DNA of 64,000 bases from Kibdelosporangium persicum (lineage in GTDB: Bacteria; Actinomycetota; Actinomycetes; Mycobacteriales; Pseudonocardiaceae): NCBI RefSeq assembly GCF_013280595.1, contig NZ_JAAATY010000008.1, positions 62,001 to 126,000 of the forward strand. The letters run 5' to 3'. Position 1 is the stretch's first letter, and every line of letters begins with the position of its first letter. Shown here one piece after another: positions 59,394 to 64,000 of the stretch. Position numbers and translations under genes: made by a program. The notes under the pieces are model-generated. The model searched no databases and was not told the origin of the DNA. It saw nothing but the letters and a program-made list of their open reading frames with translations.

Positions 59394-59648
59394 CACGGCT
59401 CCCTTCTGGGGCACAGCCTGGCAACCGGCGTCAGCCGCCGGTCCGCGCCGCCAGAGCAGTCGACTGCAGGGTGCCTGTGACGCTAATGGCCTAGACCACT
59501 GGTCACAACCCCGCTTTCGACTGAACACGCACGGTGATGGCTCCCGACCGTTCGCCGCTGGTCACGGCAGGACCGACGAACCGCACCGGCGAAGCCGGCA
59601 GGCCAACCCACACCCGCACCCGGTGACCAGTCATGGCAGGGTTTTGGC

Positions 59649-60497
59649 ATGGACGAGGTACTGGGGCGGGACGGGACGTGGGCGTTCGACCTGGAAACGC
59701 TGCGGATCGTGCCGAGCCACGGCCGGGGCGTGCACAAACTGCGGCAGGCGATCGGGGAAGTGTCCGTTCCGTTGGCGGCGATCGCCGGTGTTTCGTACGA
59801 GCCCGGCAAGAAGGGCGGCCGGTTGCGGCTGCGGGTACGGGAAGGCGCGGACCCGCTGATGCAGGCCACCGGCGGGAGGCTGGGGGACAACGCCGACCCG
59901 TACCAGCTCGCGGTCGACGCGAACCAGGCCGCGACGAGCCAGTACTTCGCCGAGTCGGTGCGGACCGCGTTGATGGTCAACCAGGTGCCTTCGACTCCGG
60001 TCACGAGTTACCTGTTGCCTGGGCCTGGCGTGCCGATCGCGGCGACGGCCGGGGACGGGACCGCGACGTTCGACGGCGAGCACATCCGGCTCGACTGGAA
60101 CTGGATGGCGAAGGAGAGCAAGTCGGCCGCCGGACCTGTCCAGTTGACACTGTCCGATGTGGCCTCCGTCGAGTGGCATCCGCAGAGCGGTTTCGGCTAC
60201 GGCTGCCTGCGGTTCCGCACCAAGGGCGTGTCGGGCCTGCCCGCGCCCGAACACGACCGGAACTGCCTGGCGTGGGGCGTTCAGCGGGAAGGCGGGCACA
60301 CGGCGCTTCTCGCGGCGGCCGTGACTTACCGTCTTCCCCATCCGTTGGCCGCTCCGGCCCAGGTCGAGGGCAAGGGTCCGGACGACGATCCGGACGCCAT
60401 GCTCCGGCGGTTACGGGAACTCGGTGAACTGCACCGGTCCGGCATTCTCACCGATGCCGAGTTCGCCGCCGCCAAACAGAAGCTTCTCGGGCTGTGA
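59649..60497 (+). CDS. DUF4429 protein with C-terminal SHOCT helix pair
   Basis: The 282-aa protein has two related beta-rich halves (GTWAFDLETLRIVPSHGRGV and GTATFDGEHIRLDWNWMAKE), each a DUF4429 domain. It ends with SHOCT (LRELGELHRSGILTDAEFAA then AKQKLLGL). SHOCT is an oligomerisation or membrane-targeting tail; the family's function is unknown. Confidence 0.85.
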   Translation: MDEVLGRDGTWAFDLETLRIVPSHGRGVHKLRQAIGEVSVPLAAIAGVSYEPGKKGGRLRLRVREGADPLMQATGGRLGDNADPYQLAVDANQAATSQYFAESVRTALMVNQVPSTPVTSYLLPGPGVPIAATAGDGTATFDGEHIRLDWNWMAKESKSAAGPVQLTLSDVASVEWHPQSGFGYGCLRFRTKGVSGLPAPEHDRNCLAWGVQREGGHTALLAAAVTYRLPHPLAAPAQVEGKGPDDDPDAMLRRLRELGELHRSGILTDAEFAAAKQKLLGL

Positions 60498-60627
60498 ACG
60501 CCGTCAGTCCAGCGGCGGGAACCAGCTTACTGCCGGTGATCTTGACTGCCAGCTCAACAACGCCGTGACCATGTAAGCGAAGCGCGTTTGCTCATCCAGC
60601 CCCCGCTGTTCCCGGAGTATGCCGGGG

Positions 60628-61485
60628 TCAGATCCGGCGCAGACGGCCGACCCACCAGAACGCGAAACCGAGCAAACCTGCCGCCACAAGCAGGAACAAC
60701 CCTGTCTCGATCAGCTGGAACGTCCCCAACCGGTCCGCCGTCTGGAACTCGGCGAAATGCCCGCGCACCCCGTTGACGAACTCCACGCCGCTGTCCACCC
60801 TGCGCCCGTCTGCCGGTACTTGCGGGATGTACGGTTCAGGCGAGTCCGCACGCCAGGTACGGATCGGCGGCAAGTAGTGCTCCCGCAGGACGACCGCGGC
60901 GAACATCCGCGTACCGACGAAGCCGACGAGCGTCAGACCCATTGCCAGCAAGGTGTTTCTGGTCAGCACGCTGAAGGCCAACCCCAGCGCGAAGCCGAAC
61001 ACCGTGTGCCCCAGCATGACCGGAACGCTCGCGTCGAACGACTCGGCGTCGAACGGATCGATCGGGTAACGCGCACCGAGGACGTGCTCAAGCGTGCCGA
61101 GCAGATCGATCGTCAGCAGGCTGAGCAGGACCGACAGCAGGACCGCGAGCCCGGCGAGGAACAGGACGTGCCCGGCCAGCCAGCGCCTCGGCCGGACATC
61201 CTGGCTCCAGGCCAGGACATGCGTGCGGTTCTCGTACTCGCGGCTGACCAGCGGTGCGCCGACGAAGACGGCGACCAGCGCGCCGAAACCCGTGGGGAAG
61301 TAGAGCACCTCCCACGTCAGGTCTCCGTATGCCAGCCACGGGCGGGCTCCCACGAGATCCGGCGGTGTCGCGGCGACCATGTGGTTCAGTACCACAATGA
61401 CGACCGACGCCAGCGCCGCGATCGCGGTGATCGCCGCGACCGCGAACCGCCGCTGGCGCAACGTCAGCAGTCCCAACGAGATCAT
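60628..61485 (-). CDS. ABC-2-type transporter permease
   Basis: The 285-aa protein has about six helices (AVAAITAIAALASVVIVVLN, GFGALVAVFVGAPLVSREYE, and GHVLFLAGLAVLLSVLLSLL). EYENRTHVLAWSQDV is the conserved cytoplasmic loop of this group. ATG 61485 overlaps the ATPase stop (ATGA). It is the last gene of the GntR-ABC operon, similar to the Ytr systems that respond to envelope stress. Confidence 0.82.
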   Translation of the reverse strand: MISLGLLTLRQRRFAVAAITAIAALASVVIVVLNHMVAATPPDLVGARPWLAYGDLTWEVLYFPTGFGALVAVFVGAPLVSREYENRTHVLAWSQDVRPRRWLAGHVLFLAGLAVLLSVLLSLLTIDLLGTLEHVLGARYPIDPFDAESFDASVPVMLGHTVFGFALGLAFSVLTRNTLLAMGLTLVGFVGTRMFAAVVLREHYLPPIRTWRADSPEPYIPQVPADGRRVDSGVEFVNGVRGHFAEFQTADRLGTFQLIETGLFLLVAAGLLGFAFWWVGRLRRI

Positions 61486-62291
61486 GCCGCACCTCCGCCG
61501 GTCAGGTGGGCCAGCACCAGATCCTCCACAGTGACCGGCTCGGTGACCCACGGTTCGCCTGGGCGATCGCCGCCCCTGACCAGGAACGCCGACTGTTGCT
61601 CGTGGTGGCTGGCGTGCACGACCTCACCGGCCGGCGGCGTTCGCGCGGGTGGCCCGACATACCTCGAATGACTGGACATGAGCTCGTCCAGGTCACCGGA
61701 CAGCACGAGTTTCCCGCCCCGCAGCAACACCAACGAGTCGGCGACGCCGGAGATCTCAGCGACCACGTGGGTGGACATCAGCAACGCCATCCCGGTGTCG
61801 GCCGCTTCGGTGAGCAGTTCCCTCATCACGTCCCGCCGGACAACCGGGTCCAGGCTGGCCAGCGGTTCGTCGAGCAACAGCACATCAGGCCGGGAGCCCA
61901 GTGCCACGGCGAGCGCGACCTGGGTCTGCTGGCCGGTGGAAAGCCTGCGGCACCGGCGGTCCAGTGGCACGTCGAACCGCCGGGCCCAGCTTTCCGCACG
62001 CTGCTGGTGCCAGACGTCGTTGAGCCGCCTGGCGATCTGGAACATCCCTCCGGCGTCCAGATGCCCGTACAGCGGCTTGTCCTGCGCGACGAAGGAAATC
62101 CGGCCGCGGGCTTCAACGGTCCCCTCGTCCGGTCGTAAGACCCCCGCGAGCATCGTCAGCAGGGTCGTCTTGCCCGCGCCGTTCGCGCCGACGAGCGCAG
62201 TCACCCTGCCCCGCTCGAGCTCGAACGAACAGTCGCGTAACGCCCAGGAATCGCCATACCGTTTGCCCAGGCCCTGCACGCGCAGAGTCAT
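61482..62291 (-). CDS. ABC transporter ATP-binding protein
   Basis: The 269-aa ATPase has Walker A VGANGAGKTT, Q-loop FVAQDKP, signature LSTGQQTQVALAVALG (LSTGQ variant), Walker B VLLLDEPLASLDP and the H-loop LMSTHVVAEI. It is YtrB-like. ATGA overlaps couple it to both neighbours. Confidence 0.9.
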   Translation of the reverse strand: MTLRVQGLGKRYGDSWALRDCSFELERGRVTALVGANGAGKTTLLTMLAGVLRPDEGTVEARGRISFVAQDKPLYGHLDAGGMFQIARRLNDVWHQQRAESWARRFDVPLDRRCRRLSTGQQTQVALAVALGSRPDVLLLDEPLASLDPVVRRDVMRELLTEAADTGMALLMSTHVVAEISGVADSLVLLRGGKLVLSGDLDELMSSHSRYVGPPARTPPAGEVVHASHHEQQSAFLVRGGDRPGEPWVTEPVTVEDLVLAHLTGGGAA

Positions 62292-62674
62292 TTCTCCCTT
62301 TCCGCGAGGACGATCCGCAGCAGCGCTCGCACGTCCTCGTCTTCAAGCCCGGCCGCGTGCGCCTGCTTCACCCAGCCGGCAAGCCGTTCACGCAACTCCG
62401 CCATGATGTGCGGGTCGGCGGACCCCAGCGACGCCTTGACGAAGGTCCCCGAACCCTGCCGCGCCTCCACCAACCCGGAAAGCTCCAGCTCGCGGTACGC
62501 CTTGAGCACGGTGTTGGCATTGACACCGCTGGCACGCACCACTTCCCGCACGGTCGGCAACCGGTCCCCAGGCTTGAGCCAGCCCAGCCGCAACGCCTCC
62601 CGCACTTGCCGGACAAGCTGCAGGTATGCGGGCACCCCAGCGCCACGGTCAATCCGGAACTCGACTACCGACAC
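62288..62674 (-). CDS. YtrA-type GntR regulator
   Basis: The 128-aa protein has a GntR winged helix (GVPAYLQLVRQVREALRLGW, LPTVREVVRASGVNANTVLK, AYRELELSGLVEARQGSGTF) and only a short helical dimerisation tail, as in YtrA. It is first in its operon and faces a perfect 14-bp inverted repeat 10 bp upstream of its start, so it is autoregulated. Confidence 0.9.
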   Translation of the reverse strand: MSVVEFRIDRGAGVPAYLQLVRQVREALRLGWLKPGDRLPTVREVVRASGVNANTVLKAYRELELSGLVEARQGSGTFVKASLGSADPHIMAELRERLAGWVKQAHAAGLEDEDVRALLRIVLAEREK

Positions 62675-62683
62675 CCGGCAAGT

Positions 62684-62717
62684 GTTCTACTTGACTAAGA
62701 CACTAGTCAAGTAGAAC
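62684..62717. promoter_or_regulatory. YtrA-type operator, perfect inverted repeat
   Basis: GTTCTACTTGACTA (62684-62697) and TAGTCAAGTAGAAC (62704-62717) are exact reverse complements separated by AGACAC. The site also supplies a TTGACT usable as a -35 box for the leftward operon. Confidence 0.85.
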
Positions 62718-62804
62718 ATCGGCTCGGAACGTGGTCGAGACGAAAAGCCCTGATCAGGGACCCTGTCTCCGGAGCTCACGGTTGCCCGGGGCGGGAGCAC
62801 CCGG

Positions 62805-64000
62805 TCAGTCGATCACTGTGACGGTGCCCTTGCCGCCGTCGACCCGGACACGGTCGCCTGTGGACAGCACCGCGGTAGCGTTGCCGCAGCCCACCACGGC
62901 GGGAATGCCGAGTTCGCGGGCCACGATGGCGGCATGCGACAGAGGCGCCCCGATGTCGGTGACCACGGCGGCGGCCCGAGGGAACAGCGGGGTCCAGCCG
63001 ATGTTGGTCACCGTGGTCACCAGGATCTCGCCGTCCCGCAGCAGCTCCCCTTCCTCCACTGTGGACACGACACGGGCCACGCCCTCGACCACACCGGGCA
63101 CCCCCGGAAAGCCGGTGATCGCCGAGGACTCGGCCGGCTCGGCGGACCAGTTCTCCGGATCGAAGCGGCCACGGATCAAGGTCGGGTACGGCGGAAGCGC
63201 CGAATAGTGCTCGTAAGCCGCCTTCCGGGCGGGAATCGACGACAAGGGCGCCTTGGCGCCGTCCAGGACCTCGATGATCTCCGGGAAGCGCAGGAAGAAC
63301 AGGTCCTCGCCGACCAGCTCGCCGGCTCGCAGCACGAACGCACGGAACACCCAGAAGGAACGCGCGAACTCCGACCGGGCACGTTCCCGTTTACGCGCCG
63401 AAGCCGCCGCGCGGGACAGTCGACGGGCGAGGCGGGGAGCCGAGCGGGGATGTGCGGCCCGCAACCGTTCCCAAGCCGCGGCACGGGCGGAAGCCTGACG
63501 AGTGAGCAGTTCTTCCGGTGACGACGTCATCCCGTCGAGCAAGCGTTTGATCCACGCCGGGTCCTCCCCCGGTTTGGGCACCGAGATCTCGAACTCGTCA
63601 TGCCCGCGATGTCCCCAGGCCTCGGTGTACTGCTCCGCGGTGATCTCGCCGCGCTTGAGCCGTGCCAAGCCGATCACCGGGCCCAGGCTGACCAGTTCAT
63701 CCGCCGGCGTGTGCAGGCCGGACAACAGCAGCGCCGCGTCCGAGGGCCCGGCCCGCTCGGCGAGCCGGACGCCGAGGCGAGCGGCTCCGGCCTGACGGGC
63801 ACCCGCGTCGAACGTCCGGCACGCCGTCAACAGGTCCGCCACGTCGGACCGCCACAACCTGGCCAGCTCCGAAGTGGACGATGCCGCGGCGATCCTGGCA
63901 CGCAGTGCCGAACACCGTGCCGGGTTCGCGGCCACAAGCGAGTCCAGGTTCCTGCGGTAGGCGCGGAAGTCCCGGGCGACCCGGACAGCCGCGGACACCG
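62805..64000 (-). CDS. PEP-utilising enzyme, C-terminal part (window edge)
   Basis: About 398 residues are visible and the gene continues past the window. The phosphohistidine domain lies at the end: DIGAPLSHAAIVARELGIPA (His near residue 355 of the visible part) followed by VVGCGNAT and a beta-rich tail. The preceding ~300 residues are helical. This matches the C-terminus of phosphoenolpyruvate synthase/rifampicin phosphotransferase-like proteins, which have about 850 residues. The function (PPS or antibiotic phosphotransferase) depends on the missing N-terminal ATP-grasp part. Confidence 0.8.
   Translation of the reverse strand, partial: VSAAVRVARDFRAYRRNLDSLVAANPARCSALRARIAAASSTSELARLWRSDVADLLTACRTFDAGARQAGAARLGVRLAERAGPSDAALLLSGLHTPADELVSLGPVIGLARLKRGEITAEQYTEAWGHRGHDEFEISVPKPGEDPAWIKRLLDGMTSSPEELLTRQASARAAAWERLRAAHPRSAPRLARRLSRAAASARKRERARSEFARSFWVFRAFVLRAGELVGEDLFFLRFPEIIEVLDGAKAPLSSIPARKAAYEHYSALPPYPTLIRGRFDPENWSAEPAESSAITGFPGVPGVVEGVARVVSTVEEGELLRDGEILVTTVTNIGWTPLFPRAAAVVTDIGAPLSHAAIVARELGIPAVVGCGNATAVLSTGDRVRVDGGKGTVTVID

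Noticed and set aside
61824-61833. ATCACGTCCC in the chromosomal ABC gene, and GTGACGTCCC near 10166
   Set aside because: One mismatch each to the dispersed motif; isolated hits are expected by chance and are not counted.
1-64000. CRISPR arrays, rRNA genes and biosynthetic megasynthases
   Set aside because: No regularly spaced repeat-spacer unit, no rRNA segments and no PKS/NRPS modules were seen on either strand.

Overview
The window is high-GC actinomycete chromosome. The gene families (DUF397/DUF5753 pair, GPP34, CobF, Ldt lipoprotein, SHOCT/DUF4429, oligoribonuclease) and a 28-kb actinomycete integrative and conjugative element (AICE) fit a filamentous actinomycete. My guess is family Pseudonocardiaceae, inferred from gene style only. 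Three blocks are visible: chromosome (1-16.1 kb), an AICE in the 3' end of tRNA-His (16.13-44.0 kb), and chromosome again (44.0-64 kb).

Left chromosome. Genes are metabolic and transport-related: an FMN alpha-hydroxyacid oxidase, a TPR membrane protein, a Tat-exported GH109-type oxidoreductase, azoR divergent from a marR-bcr/cflA efflux pair, a LysE exporter, an APC permease fused to a GNAT domain, a GPP34 protein, a two-domain acyl-CoA-reductase-like SDR, an AraC regulator divergent from a SnoaL-like gene, an SDR with a one-base frameshift, and orn. tRNA-His(GTG) follows.

The element. A 49-bp direct repeat with one mismatch (16130-16178 and 43954-44002) marks attL and attR. A tyrosine integrase with an embedded LacI-type helix-turn-helix and a MerR-type Xis lie at the left end. 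Paired TGGGAGA sites at both ends are candidate Int arm sites. Leftward genes form long coupled runs. They encode a prim-pol plus P-loop helicase (RepPP-like replication), SSB, a C5 methyltransferase, a Nudix protein (compare Pif of pSAM2), a TraB/FtsK translocase, Spd-like membrane proteins, two cell-wall hydrolases (M23 and lysozyme-like), a MazG-like protein, a GIY-YIG protein and several unknowns. A GntR (KorSA-like) repressor with three operators in 19-bp register reads rightward. An AT-rich cargo at the right end holds a SAM methyltransferase-like gene and a 1015-aa NACHT ATPase, probably phage defence.

The most unusual signals are non-coding. (1) The 10-mer GTCACGTCCC occurs 19 times exactly between 18.3 and 36.2 kb of the element, in every reading frame and in gaps; I found no exact copy outside. 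Its orientation is mostly forward left of 28.6 kb and always reverse to the right of 30 kb. The flip brackets a large hairpin just downstream of traB. (2) Eleven copies of the octamer CCGGGTTT/AAACCCGG sit in 185 bp next to the helicase gene, resembling a TraB-binding clt locus or an iteron origin. (3) A 55-bp direct repeat flanks a small gene inside the replication operon.

Right chromosome. It begins with the displaced terminator of tRNA-His and a repeat-rich gap, then an L,D-transpeptidase lipoprotein, tRNA-Lys(CTT), an NmrA-like protein, a DUF397/XRE pair, a cyclase-like/NB-ARC/TPR STAND protein, MFS, kinase, PTP-like and SDR genes, cobF, a GH18 chitinase, DUF4429-SHOCT, a YtrA-type GntR/ABC operon with a perfect operator palindrome, and a PEP-utilising enzyme cut by the window end. 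A genome-repeat-like hairpin occurs twice (7.7 and 57.5 kb), and a 191-bp MITE-like element lies at 55.7 kb.
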